DNA of 64,000 bases from the NCBI GenBank assembly GCA_028386065.3, contig JAKUCV010005653.1:50672-114671 (forward strand). The letters are read 5' to 3'. The translations under genes and the position numbers were made by a program. Source of the DNA: Turnera subulata (taxonomy: Eukaryota > Streptophyta > Magnoliopsida > Malpighiales > Passifloraceae). The notes beneath the pieces are model-generated. The model ran no database searches. It saw only the letters and a list, made by a program, of their open reading frames with translations, and was not told the DNA's origin. Below, piece after piece: positions 23,843 through 35,663 of this stretch. The first letter of the stretch is position 1. Every line of letters starts with the position of its first letter.

Positions 23843-26800
23843 ATGGCGATGGCCCCTAAAACCCTATCCTGCTCCTCCATGTTTGTCTCTCCTCTGACCC
23901 TCCACCACCTCTCCCACTTGAACACCAAGCTTCTCCCCCTCCTCCTCAGTATCCACCACCACCAGCACGCAAGAGCAAGACCCTCCACTTCCCTCCTCGT
24001 CTGCAAATCAACGCGGACTCCGGCCGAAGCCCAAGGGAGTCTAGGGGAGCAGTTCTCGGAGCAGCACCACAAGGCTTTGGAAGCTGAAGCTGCTGCTGCT
24101 GCTAATATGGTGGTGATGAAACAAAAGAGCCCAAGGAAGAAGGCTAAGAGGAGACCCCCACCACCCAAACCTTTCAATTTAGCCGCTTGTTGTTACGGTT
24201 GTGGAGCTCCTTTACAGACTTCGGAAAATGATGCGCCGGGTTACGTGGACCCTCATACTTATGAATTGGTATATATATAAAAAAAAAATTGCATATGCCC
24301 CCTCCACAAAATAAATTCCACTCTTCTTAATTCTTTTTAATTAGTAATCGTAATAGTAATAGCAATAGTAATCATCAATCAATCATGGTTCTCTAATTCT
24401 TTTTGTGCGGTTGATTGCAGAAGAAGAGACACCACCAGCTTAGGACGGTTCTTTGTAGGCGATGCCACCTCTTATCTCATGGTCACATGATAACCGCTGT
24501 GGGTGGGAATGGAGGCTATTCCTCTCCTGGTGGGAAGCAATTTGTTTTGGCTGATGAGCTGCGTCACAACCTCTCTCACTTGCGCCACCACAAAGCTTTG
24601 ATTGTCAAACTCGTATCTATCCATCACTTCTCTCTTTTTCTTCCCAACTGTTTGTTCATCTTCCTTATCTTCTTCACTCTACCCTTGCCTTGCACAGGTT
24701 GATATTGTGGACTTCAATGGCAGCTTTTTGGCTCGTGTTCGTGATCTTGCTGGCCCAAATCCAATTATACTTGTAGTTACTAAGGTCTTTCTACGATTCC
24801 TCCTGTTTTTTCTTGCTTATCCTATATATAATATCAACAGTATTCCAGTGGCAGATTTCTGAGTTTCTTTTTACCGTTTTACTGTCAGGTTGATCTCTTG
24901 CCTAGGGACACTGATCTCAACTGTGTAGGCGATTGGGTTGTGGAGGCTACTGCCAAGAAAAAGCTTAAGTGATCTCCCTTCCTCTCCTTGGATTACTTTT
25001 TAATTGCTTCTGTTTAATATGATTCACATATTAATTCCGTAAACACACTCTTTAACTTTCCTTAGCACGGAATGTGGTTGCCTTTGTTTCACTCATTTGC
25101 TATATTATGTTTTATTTCCTTATTTCCTGCTTTGCTCATTTTTCTTTCTAATAAATTTGGTGCTACAATAAGCTAATCAGTGATTTTCATTCTAAACAAA
25201 GCCTATATTTGCGACCTTCTAAGCCTGGAAATCTTTCTTCAGTGTTCTCAGTGTCCATCTAACCAGCTCAAAGTCATTAGTCGGAATTGCTGGAGTTGCA
25301 TCCGAAATCCAAAAGGAGAAAAAGGTGCTTACATTCTGCTCATCTTTCTTGTTCTTGCTAATTCCAACTCATAACTTAGAGCAATTTGGTGATGCTTAAC
25401 GATGTTCTATGTTCAAGTTAGCAGCCATTGTTTCTCAAACATGTCATAACCCTTCTTTTTTGCTTTTTCCTATCGTTCCTTAACCTTGTGCAATGCTATA
25501 TGATGCTAATTTGTGTCAATAGTAACACTTTCCAGTTAGCTAGTCACAAGCTTGTTTATCCTCTTGCATTCGTGTAATTCATTAATAATGTACACTAGGA
25601 TTAGATGCTTTCACTTCACCTTTTTTGCCTTTTCCCTCAGCACTCTGCTACCATCACTTTTTTTTATCTTGAGCTGGTTATAGAAGCGCTACATGTTTAT
25701 CTTGTAAGAAACAATGCAAATTTTCCTAATATTCTCTTTGACTAAATTGGATTCTTGGTACTCATTCATGTGGGTGCAGGGCCGTGATGTTTACATTCTG
25801 GTGAGTGGTACCATGAACCCCACTTCGCATTGGTCTGCAGACTAGGACCTAAAATCTGATTGTTGGCTTTGCCAAGTGTGAGATGATCTTGGTCCAAATT
25901 TTGACATCTGTTATTCTCTCACTAGCCTGAACATGGTAGAGAGACACTTTAAGTAACAGCATGATAAAAATTGACCTTGCCCTCATGGCTGATATATTCG
26001 GCCAGCTTCCACTGCTTCTCGCTGATAGCTTAGCCTGACCGTCTATGCAGGGTTCAGCTAATGTTGGAAAATCTGCATTCATCAATGCTTTACTGAGTAA
26101 GTCAATGCTAATTTTGCACATCTTAATTCCGGAAACAAATCATATGCTTAGAAGCAGAAGCTTAAAGAATATTTATAAGCAAAATATTAAAACAACTTCA
26201 ATAAAAATGACGGAAATGTTGAAAAGCTTACTTGAGTTTAACAAGGAAGACATCTTTGTATCTTATGTATCGTATTTTACAATCAAGTTCTCATCTTTCT
26301 GCCATTGGAATTTACTGTCGATGTGGGAAATCTGAACATTTTGTGTAGGAAAAACTTTTTGTGAGATAATATTGTTTAAACTAATGATATATTGCCAGAA
26401 AAAATGGGTGAGATGTAAAGCCTTATGAATGAGTCATCTGGTTATAAATCTTACTAAACGAATTAGATCAGCATTGCTCTGCTTTTCACTGGTTCCTCCA
26501 ATTTGAGGTTTAGCTAGCGCCTTGCCATTCATGTCAAGTTTAATTTTCTATGTCCACCTTGTGGATTTATCCTATCAGAAAATGAAGAATTCACTTTGTG
26601 TATGTCTCCTTTGTGGATTTATCCTATCAAAATAATGGAGAATTCACTTTCTGTTTATGCTGTGGTATGACGTTTTTGCATTAACACTTTGGGAATATGC
26701 TGTGTCACACATTAAAGCATTATGTTTTATCGCCTGTATTTTGGGTTTAAGCTCCGTTGCTGTTTTTCTGCGACCTCTCGTTCCTCTCAGTCTTATCCTC

Positions 26801-28751
26801 TTGGAAAGCTCAATTTAAGTATACAATTTTATTCTGATTGAATTCTGTAATTATTTGCCAGATGTTTCTAACTCATTGTCTCTATTTTGTAACATTAGAA
26901 ATGATGGCACAACGGGATCCAGCTGCTGCTGCTGCTCGGAAGTACAAACCAATTCAATCTGCTGTTCCTGGAACTACCTTAGGACCGATTCAGATTGATG
27001 CTTTTCTTGGAGGAGGGGTATGCCTTTTTTTTCCTTTTTATTTTTTCCTTTTTGACTGAATTATTTGTGCTCTAAGGGGTATCATCTTGTTGCTAGGTTA
27101 AATTCAACTATAAACCACGGTATTTGTTTGTTCATTTGGTTAATATCCAGATGATCTGTTGTTTACACTTAAGTATTTTGGTCTTTTAAATTTATTTGGT
27201 ATGCAGCTATGCCTACTTGTAGTTTATATATTTTCTTCTTGACAGAAATTATTTGATACGCCTGGAGTTCATCTCCACCATAGACAGGCTGCTGTTGTTC
27301 ATTCGGAAGATTTACCTGCCCTTGCTCCCCGAAGTCGTCTGAAGGGTCAATCCTTTCCGGTATGTTATATTCAACTTACTATGGTTATATATCTAAATAC
27401 TGTGAAATAAGTTTTTCTTTTACATAGCAGAATGCTACGGTGGCCTCTGAAAGCAGTCTACAAGAGAAGTTAGAATCAACTGGCTTGAACGGTTTCTCAA
27501 TATTTTGGGGGGGTCTTGCTCGGATTGATATCTTGAAGGTTTTATCTGCTAATCCTGTGAATTTGAAGTTGCCAGACTTGGTTAAGCATATCCCAGGACA
27601 TGGATTCAATATTTTGCAATTATTGGTGCCTTTTCAGGTTCTGCCACAAACACGTTTAACATTCTATGGTCCAAAGGCCTTGAAGATTCATTTAGTACCC
27701 ACTGATAAAGCTGAGGAATTTTACTTGGTAACGTACTGTGAATAAATCATGGTCTTTATTATGTTATCTTCCAATGGAATTTTGTTGGTTCTTCTGATAT
27801 ATTGATAATTAGTTGAAGACTGCTATGCCTATATTTGCCAGAAGTTGCTGTGTTTTCTTTCATTTTCGGTTTTGCTTGCTCCAGCTTATGCATTACTTTA
27901 GATTTTATATTATTTCATCTTCCATAGAAACAAAGTATGGAGTACATGTAGGAAAAGAAATTTGTACTGTTGTGACTGGATGTCATTTCTCAATCCTTAT
28001 CGACTACATATAGTGGTCACACTACTAAGTCTGGTATCATCAATTAGTCTTAAACTAGATTCTTTGTAGTTTGAAGCCATAGAAGTTAATGTGCTTGTAC
28101 TGCGTATTGTTCTTCTATCTCATCTTGATATACCTTCAACAATTCTTGTGGTTTTCCATGTTAATGTTAATTACTGTGCTCATTGTTTTGCTAAAGACGG
28201 TTGAACCTGGTTGTTGCAGAAAGAACTTGGAGAATTATTAACCCCTCCTACTGGTAAAGAGCGGGCGAACAATTGGAGAGGGCTTGAAATAGAGCGTCAG
28301 TTACGGATAAAATTTGAAGAACCGGAAAGGTTTGTATTGTGGTCTTCTATATCCTGCCCTTCAATCTCAAAATCTGCCCTAATGCATTTCAATAGTTATT
28401 ACCACTTACCGTTTCCTATCTTCTATATTTCTGTGCCAGGGTAGCTGGCTAAACTCTATTATTGAAATATTTCCCCATTTCTGCTCTTTATGACTTGTCA
28501 GGCCTGTTAGTGATGTAGCAATATCAGGTCTAGGATGGATTGCTATTGAAGCTGTAAGCAGATCACTTGAAAAGTCCAATCTAAAGTTGGAGCAAACTAC
28601 CAACGAGCTGCATTTGGCTGTTCATGTACCTAGGCCAGTTGAAATCTTTGTTCGGCCTCCATTGCCAGTGGGTAAGGCTGGCGCAGCATGGTATCAATAC
28701 CGGGAACTATCTGAGAAGGAAGAGCAGCTAAGGCCGAAATGGCATTTTTAG
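23843..28751 (+). CDS. BPG2: BPG2-type chloroplast circularly permuted GTPase (YqeH family), 13 exons, 574 aa
   Basis: Exons read directly: 23843-24268, 24421-24612, 24698-24784, 24889-24968, 25243-25324, 25780-25800, 26051-26096, 26899-27017, 27246-27359, 27431-27538, 27638-27727, 28220-28329, 28502-28751. All introns are GT-AG and the sum is 1725 nt with no internal stop. The start follows gggtcgggca; a Ser/Thr/His-rich N-terminus suggests a plastid transit peptide. CxxC pairs at 117/120 and 154/157 form a zinc-finger-like site. GTPase motifs are in permuted order: G4 TKVD (234-237), G5-like TSSK (269-272), G1 GSANVGKS (297-304), G2 region PGTT (335-338), G3 DTPG (355-358). The C-terminus ends YQYRELSEKEEQLRPKWHF. 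Family knowledge: BPG2 acts in chloroplast rRNA processing and ribosome assembly and affects greening under brassinosteroid control. NOA1/RIF1 is the related alternative, but the sequence fits BPG2 better. Confidence 0.93.
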
Positions 28752-29358
28752 TGGTCTAAGTCAATTTTCTGAAGATCGAACGTGCATAATTGTGAATAGA
28801 AAGTCTCGTAGTAGATACTAATCATATTAGAACCTTGTTTTTTTTTTTTTCATTTTAATTGATAGTTACACGTAAAAACTCTGTTTTGATTTCTAGTTTC
28901 AAGCCTCCTAACCAACATAGTTGGGACCTATATGTCATGGACTAAGAGTTTTGAAATATTTACCCTTGCGGCACTTGGGCAATTTTCACAAAAACTCAGA
29001 GCCTAAGTCATCCTGAATTATTGAAATGCACTAGAGAAAGAACAATGGAAAGTGAGCAAGCAAAGGTCATATTAGTCAACATTTTTAATATTAAAATTTG
29101 AAAAGAAATTTGCCACGAATAAGTTGATGTAAATTTTGCGTACATATAAGCTTGATGATACACGGAATATTATGATTGCTTTGGGCCAAATTTCCGTGTC
29201 TTGGGCCTAAATCCTAGAGTAGCCCGTAATAGTAGCAGTCCACGATCTAGTCGTCGATCCTCATTTCAAACAGGATTCGTTATCTTGTAGAATCGTCATT
29301 GCCAGCCTCGCAATGACCATATAATGGTGCGACTTTTTTGAGAGTTCCGTCATCATTT
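28752..29358. other. 3' flank of the GTPase gene and LTR remnant
   Basis: About 600 bases without a gene. The first part is the likely 3' UTR (T-run at 28840-28851). From roughly 29150 the sequence (gggccaaatttccgtgtc, gcctcgcaatgaccat) leads to a primer-binding-like site at 29359 and is probably the end of a decayed LTR on the + strand; its left border cannot be fixed. Confidence 0.4.
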
Positions 29359-31560
29359 TGGCGCCATCAATAGAAAAAAAAGAGACCCATCCTTGTAGGC
29401 ATCTGACTACGGATGGGTCCCACGACAAAACAACACACCTGTCATAGGTCATTCGGAGGTCGTGCCTCTGAGAGCTCCGTAGACCCGATCCATGACCAAC
29501 ACTGCAACTACCAACCCGACAACACCACGACAAGTTGGTGCTCTGCCAGCTGCGCCTGCAGCCCGAAAGGGAACTGGTCTAGGCGCAATCGCATTTAGGG
29601 CACCACATTCGGAGGTGGCGCACTTGACCCCAACGCTCTGATGACTTGGGAATATTTTCGACGTAAGGCACACAACATGTGCAACACTATCAATAAGAAC
29701 CTCACACGAAGAACTAAGGCACTGCTAGAGGCTTCATTCAACCGCTTGGAGTAGCAGCAGATAGAGCGGGAAGAGTAGCAACGACGCGAGCACAAGCAGA
29801 GCTTAAGGAATGCTGCATTCGATCATGCCCGTGCTAGTCACAGGAATGATTGGCAATGTGTCCCAAAGACACACGTAGCTGGACCGTCGCGACAATAGGC
29901 TGTAGTGGAGATGGAAAAAAAAAAGTTGCTCATCATCCTCCTACATTAAAACCCGATGCTCCTTAGCGCGATCGATGTGGACTTGTCTGGATGAGTGACA
30001 TAGACCAGCGCGTCGAAGAGCTTCTTGGGTTACAAGAGCAAAAGCAGCTAGCACGCTTTAACGCACTAATTCTCGCTAAGGGCGGTGTTTCCTCCATCGA
30101 GAGTGCGAAGCTGCCAGGCAGTCGCTCGTTAGCCCAAGACATCGAAGCTCACCATGTTCTTGACCAACCTAAGACGCCAAATATCCAACTATCCTCCGGC
30201 TACTCGAATCCCATGTTTCACGTCAAAAGATATCGCATTGTCATGAAGTTATAAACCCGATCTGATGCCATCCTTTGCCAAGGCTCTGTCACCAGTTTTA
30301 AAGGGACAATGATGACCTAGTATATGAGTCTTGCACCTGGAACGATACACACATTTCATGATCTCTTCATTTAGTTTATTAACCACTTCCCAGACAATTG
30401 AGGTCGTAAGACACATCCTTGACACTAATGATGCTCCGATAGCAGCCAGATGAGACTGCAAGAATATGTTACGCTATTCAATGTAGTGACTCTTCAACGT
30501 CTGGGCATCACCATCGTCTAGAAAGTTGAGGCCCTTGTCCAACAACTACAAACATTGAGCTGAACTACTACAAACATTGAGTAGAAAAGAAGCCTAAGGA
30601 CATGGACTCCCTCAACCGGATCTTCCACAAGACGATCAACCGGGAGCATACCCTCAGGTAAGTGGGATCAACAAATCCAACCAACAACATCGGTAGCTCC
30701 TGTCATACTGCAGCAGTCATAGCACTTGCTGCACCAACTCCCACCATGAAAACAATCGCGGAAGGGCCAAAACGAGATAAGAGGGATGCTGACAGCTTAG
30801 AAGGCAAGGATCGCAAGCCAACAAATGGAGACGCAAAAGCGGGACTGGGCCTTTACTCAATTAGAGGCACACACCCAGTCAAGCACCATTCCTTCCCAAA
30901 TCATAATGGAGTTCAAGAACACATCATACATTTCATGGCCATAAAAAATAAAGGATGAAGGAAAACGAGAACACTCAGCTGTTGCAAATTCCATAAAGAT
31001 GCTAGTCATTACACGGACGACTGTTTTCAGCTTAAGCGGTTTCTAGAGAAGCTCGCCAAGGAAGGAAGCTCGACCAACACATTACTGGCTGGAGGCAACC
31101 TCCACCTCCTCCAGTAAGAAACAATGGCAGGCTCTCAGCTATCGCGTGCGTCAACACCATCACCACTCAAAGTCTCATCGGGTCCCTCCAGTAGAAATAG
31201 TTTGACAAGGAGGGGCCAAAGCGAGACGAAGATGGGTAGATGGTGGAGGAAGAGCCCATCATTTTTTACAAAAGGGATATGGCTAAGGTCATGGTCCTGC
31301 ATGAAGGTGCTCTCATTATTGCAACAATGATCCAACGCAATGAGGTCGCCATGATTTTGGTCGACGAAGGGAGTGCTGCTGGTGCACTCTAGGTAGACAC
31401 GCTAGTTCGGGTGACATTGTCCGACAAGCTTCTGAAGCCAGATTACTATGAGTACCGCCCCATGACCTCATGAAAAGTTGGCAATGGATGAACACGCTTC
31501 TAACAGAAATTAAGATTCGCACTGTGAGCATTGCCCTGTGGTCCCAAGTGGCTTGCAATT
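29359..31560 (+). pseudogene. Decayed Tat-type Ty3/Gypsy gag and protease
   Basis: TTTTGGCGCCATC at 29357-29369 resembles the primer-site motif TTTGGCGCCGTC of many plant Gypsy elements. Downstream the + strand reads a proline/alanine-rich gag start (MTNTATTNPTTPRQVG at about 29491), and QDIEAHHVLDQPKTPNIQ with NPMFHVKRYRIVMKL (30140-30255). A zinc-knuckle block CKFHKDASHYTDDCFQLKRF lies at 30985-31043. The protease region EPIIFYKRDMAKVMVLHEGA is followed by ILVDEGSAAGAL (31240-31390), where the active-site D-[ST]-G is changed to DEG. Numerous stops and frameshifts. No reverse transcriptase is seen. Confidence 0.7.
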
Positions 31561-31860
31561 TGTGATCATTTTCCCCAAATGTGTTTGTATTTACTTATTC
31601 TAAGTGGAAGGAACTGATTTGATGATTCTTAGGATAGACGAATTAACCGCTTCTCAAAGAAACATTACTTCAAGGCATATTCCCAGATGCAATTGGAGGA
31701 GTCACAACGAGCTCACTTAAAACCTAGTGACCTTGATAGAATATACTTGCATGATCTTCGCACCGTGGCCAAGTCCATTCTTAACCGACTCAAGTTGTAA
31801 ACTCAACTTTTTTTTCTTTCCTTTGGGACAAGAGAGACTCGCTCTCGCTCAACTTTCATT
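31561..31860 (+). other. Unassigned stretch with a short coding-like tail
   Basis: A frame ending QRAHLKPSDLDRIYLHDLR...LNRLKL and stop at about 31798 looks like the C-terminal end of a retroelement or captured protein, but I cannot name it. It follows decayed Gypsy protease and precedes an Ogre LTR fragment. Confidence 0.25.
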
Positions 31861-32380
31861 GTTCACAACAACAAGTTATTTCTCCGGGAAAAGGTAACCA
31901 CAAATCCGGAAAACTCACAAGATTGTAACCATTATTCTTGGTCTTCTCTTAATCGTCAAAATGAGGAGTCGCCACCCATGCTTATTAGGAAAAACTTGAG
32001 AAAAACCCACAATTGACTCTAGATAATACATTAGTCTCAAACCAAGAGGAGGGTCCAAGATTCATTTACTTTTGGCTATTGTTCCACTAAATGACATGGA
32101 CTGTATTGGATGCCAAATTCAATATGTGTGCTTTCAATGATCGCATAGTATGCACTTGTCCTATTTCCATGGAGACAATCCAACAAAAGAAGCAAGCAAA
32201 CATGCATAATGATATAGTGTGCGTGTGAAGGTGTGCGCATTTATATTAAAATGCAACGCAAAAAAGTAAAAAATTTGAGCTTGCGCCTCATTGACATGAG
32301 ACTGCTTATGTACCCCGTGGTAGTGGATTTAAAGCTCTTGTAGTTTATCAAACGGGAGTTCTTGAGTCTACACTAGATAT
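31860..32380 (-). repeat. Truncated Ogre-like LTR
   Basis: Homologous to the left part of the LTR at 6272: gaggagtcgccaccc, ggaaaaacttgagaaaaaccc, then aagctcttgtagttt. It stops near 32380 where a Copia LTR begins. Both ends are truncated or buried. Confidence 0.5.
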
Positions 32381-33183
32381 TGTTATATTTCACAGGCGCA
32401 CAAAAAACTTACAATACAATCATAAGTTTATCACAGGCTTAACTTGTAAACCATAATCAAAGCTTAGCCTAGCTATGTCTACCCAGAAAGGCTAAACCCT
32501 AATCTTGCCAATAGAACCCTTTACAAAGAAAGGCTTCAAGAGTGACTTACTCAAGAAGTTACAAATTTAGGCACAAAGTAATTTTCACAAAGGTAAGCTC
32601 TTTTCAAAACTTAAAATTTTATTGAATGGCTAGGTTAATCCTTCAGTGAGGCCTCAGTCCTCAATATATCGATTCCAAGGTTGGAGAATCCATTTCATAA
32701 CGACTACTTGATGCCTATTTGGCACAAGAGTTGACTTCTTGTTTCTCTAAGTAATATGTCCGTGTAGGTGAAGCCAAATCTGGTTAAATCTTCAAGTTGC
32801 AACAGCTTGCTTTAAAAAAGTTTCAAAAACTAGTTCGTATGGCCCACTGAAGCTTTCTGGATATTTAGAAGGTATGAGGACCACTTTCTAGATCTTTCTT
32901 TTATAACACTTGTGCTACAAGTTTGGCCGTTGGTTGCCGTTTTGATTGCCAACTACCGCTGTGCAGCCTGGTAAAGCAAAATCTCCTTGCTTTTGGTTTC
33001 TTCATGAAACCAAATGTTTCTGTTAAAGACTTAAACATCATAAAGGCTTACCAATATGTTTGTTAATCATCAAAGTAGCATAATGATCATCAGATACAAT
33101 TAGAAATACTCATTTATATAGTAAATGCAATTAGTCTTAATTAATCAAATAATAAAGCCTCTAATCGCATATTTAAGCTAACA
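32380..33183 (-). repeat. 3' LTR of a second Ty1/Copia element
   Basis: On the minus strand TGTTAGCTTAAATATGCG begins at 33183, directly after a purine-rich tract (aaaaatggagagat) and the tttgtcatcat motif common at the 3' end of plant Copia internal regions. The far end near 32380 is approximate. Confidence 0.5.
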
Positions 33184-33420
33184 ATCTCTCCATTTTTATG
33201 ATGACAAACATGCCGTCTTTTCTACCAAAATAAAGGTTAGAATAGAGTCAACACATAAACAATCTCCCCATGTTTTATAGCTGTATTTAAAAAAATATTA
33301 AGCGTACATTTGGCTCATAAGCATAGCCAAATTCTCCCCCTACATATATTCACAGTATACTTAAAAACTTATAAAATTCTGCCAATAGCATTTAGCCAAA
33401 CACTTACAACTCATGGATGT
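33184..33420 (-). mobile_element. 3' internal spacer of the second Copia element, part 1
   Basis: Non-coding AT-rich sequence between the Copia LTR and the LINE, with tctccccctacatat-type stretches. It resumes after the LINE at about 39459-39889 and, beyond a solo LTR, at 43381. Confidence 0.4.
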
Positions 33421-33439
33421 CTGTGCTTTTGGGGTCACA

Positions 33440-35043
33440 TGTGAAGGAGTGGTGCCCGCAGTGATAGAAGAGTAATTAGCAGGACTTTGTGAGGTTCCAT
33501 TAAAGGTCAAGTCCTTGGGAGGCAACCATATTTTGGTCATGTTCTGATCAAATAAGGAGATGACGACATCTGTGAAAGTAGTTCAGAATCTGAAGTGGGA
33601 TATTTTGTTAATGTTCGGAGAATGGGAGGAAGGGAATTGTGCAACGTGTAGAACTTGTTGCTTGAATATTTATGGGGTCCCTCCTCATGCATGGTGTGAG
33701 GAGTTTTTCATTCTAATCGCAATCAGGTCCGGTAAGTTTGTGAATCTCCTCAATAATCGAGATAATAGCACTGATCTAGAGATTGCTAGAGTGCAGATTA
33801 TGACAACATATAAGCCTCCAATATCCCGGTGCTTTAAAACATTGATTCGGAAGAATCATTATGATATTACAATATGTGAAGCCCAACCATGCTTTTCAAC
33901 GGGCGCAATGGTTGGCTTCAATAATTCCGCCATGAGTGATGAGGATAATACAAGTGTGGTTCCATGTTCAATTCCTACGCTTGAGAGGGCGGAGGTTGCA
34001 ATCAAAAAGGAGAAGTTTTCATCGGCAAAGAAATACGGGGAAGTCTCGCCGGATCCTTTTGGGATCATTGATACTATCGATTGTCTTGGAAAGGACAAAG
34101 TAAGGACAGAGGAAGGATTTAATGCAAGGGATTTGAAGGATTGCCAAGCATGCGACATGCATACCAATGGGCTATAGCTTATTGGCACTCTTGTGTCAAA
34201 AGCACAAGAGGGGTGAAGTCTCGGGTTCGAGTCTCACTCTCCTCGACTAGTATAAAAAAAAGGATTGCCATGCATGCAACATGCATCATGATAATAATGA
34301 TCTTACCACCGGTGAACATACCTAATCAGAATCATCATAAAAAATGGGTGCCAGCTCATATGTCGTCTCGAAAAACAAAAGACGATCGTTGCCTCGTACT
34401 ATAAGATCCTCTGTCAGGAATGATGATCTTACCTCTTTTCTGCCAAGGCGTGCCAACTGGCTGGATGATGGGAAGCGAGTGAATTTGGCCTTAGGGCTCT
34501 GTGAGAGAGTGGGCCTTAATCAAGAGACTTATAGAGAAGGGGGCCCAAAGTCTTTATCTTATGAATGGAGGGATGCGACATCGTTTGGGGACAGTGATGC
34601 TGAAATATCCACCACAAATTCACGGGAAGGGATCTATCTAGTGATAAAGGGAGTATAGACATTAATGTGTTGATAAAAAGACTTTTCTCCATTCTAGATA
34701 AAACCAAACACAATAGGATTTTGAGAGTGAAGAAGAAGAAGAAATTAACAACTTCGGGGTCCATCAAAACATTGGTATCCTGTGACAGATCCACCCAAGA
34801 CTCTGATATTCTGGCCGAGAATCGAAGAGCAATAGTAGATGATGCAACCCAGGACTATGAAGCTCAAGCAGCTTTGGAGGTTCGAAAAACTATGGAGATA
34901 GGCAAGGAGCTGGGGTTGGAAGAATGCTCGCCACCTGCTAAGTTGGAGTTTGCGATTGGTGGCATGGTCCAAAAAGAGGAGTATGAGCTCTTTTTAACTT
35001 TAAATCTGGTAAGTCTCATCGGCTGGCAGAGAAGGATGGTTTG
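33440..35043 (+). pseudogene. LINE ORF1 (gag-like), interrupted by a SINE
   Basis: The open stretch 33560-34177 contains LNIYGVPPHAWCEEFFILIA, the typical end of the DUF4283-type nucleic-acid-binding domain of plant L1 ORF1. Upstream, the same frame reads EGVVPAVIEE, LAGLCEVPLKVKSLGG with stops. The C-terminal part (about 34667-35040) has EAQAALEVRKTMEIGKELGL, the usual ORF1 end. The SINE at 34163 breaks the frame. ORF1 would coat LINE RNA; this copy cannot. Confidence 0.7.
34163..34262 (+). mobile_element. tRNA-derived SINE (about 100 bp) with long target duplication
   Basis: A 100-bp insert with a tRNA-like head: A box-like TAGCTTATTGGCA (about 34174) and B box GGTTCGAGTCT (about 34224), ending in an A-rich tail. 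It is flanked by 24-bp direct repeats at 34139-34162 and 34263-34286 that differ at two positions. The size, the polymerase III boxes, the A tail and the long duplication together mark a SINE moved by LINE machinery. Confidence 0.85.
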
Positions 35044-35660
35044 AAATTCCCCCTGAACTAGAATATTAATATTAAAAAGCCATACAAGCGGGCTAAGCCT
35101 TAACGCCCTCAACTGAAAGCAAACACGAAGTAACTCGAGCAAAGTGAGAGGCAGGCAAAAAAGGAACTAAACGAAGCGAAAATAAACTGGCTTAAAGCAA
35201 TACAACTAACATCTCATCAATCAATAAAGGAACTAGTAGATATCTTTCATTTCACAAGATGCGGACTCGTATGCTTGCTTCGTAGTAACTACCTCGCTGG
35301 CAAGAAGGGCTACTCCTTTTTTTGCTTGGGTGCATAAGCTTCTTTCCCCTTTCTTTTTATGGTATAGAAAAAGAGTTAAGAACACAATACTAAGGCAAAC
35401 CCATGGAAATACCCCTTCCTATTAATAATATTCTTAATATTAGTAAAAAAGAAATACTATGTAACTTTATTACACTGGAAAAACTATGTAACTTTCTCCT
35501 TTTTCGATTCTTTCACATTTTTAGTCACAATGTTCCAATTCCATTGGTAGGAACAAGGAGAAGCAAATCTATTCGAATGGATGAATTCTAGGGTTGACCT
35601 TCAAGGTTAGTTTCTATAATACCTTTGAGTATTGTGTGCGTATTGATTTTTAATTATATT
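35044..35660. other. Interval between LINE ORF1 and ORF2, possibly foreign
   Basis: It does not read as ORF1 or ORF2. Its texture (aagtgagaggcaggc, aactacctcgctggcaagaa, gaacaaggagaagcaaat) reminds me of plant organelle DNA, and one small frame (35403-35591) is open. I cannot prove an origin by eye. Confidence 0.25.
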
Positions 35661-35663
35661 TTG

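Noticed and set aside
25849..26121. Minus-strand ORF of 90 aa in the GTPase gene
   Set aside because: It overlaps intron 6 and exon 7 of the real gene on the other strand and has no recognisable domain.
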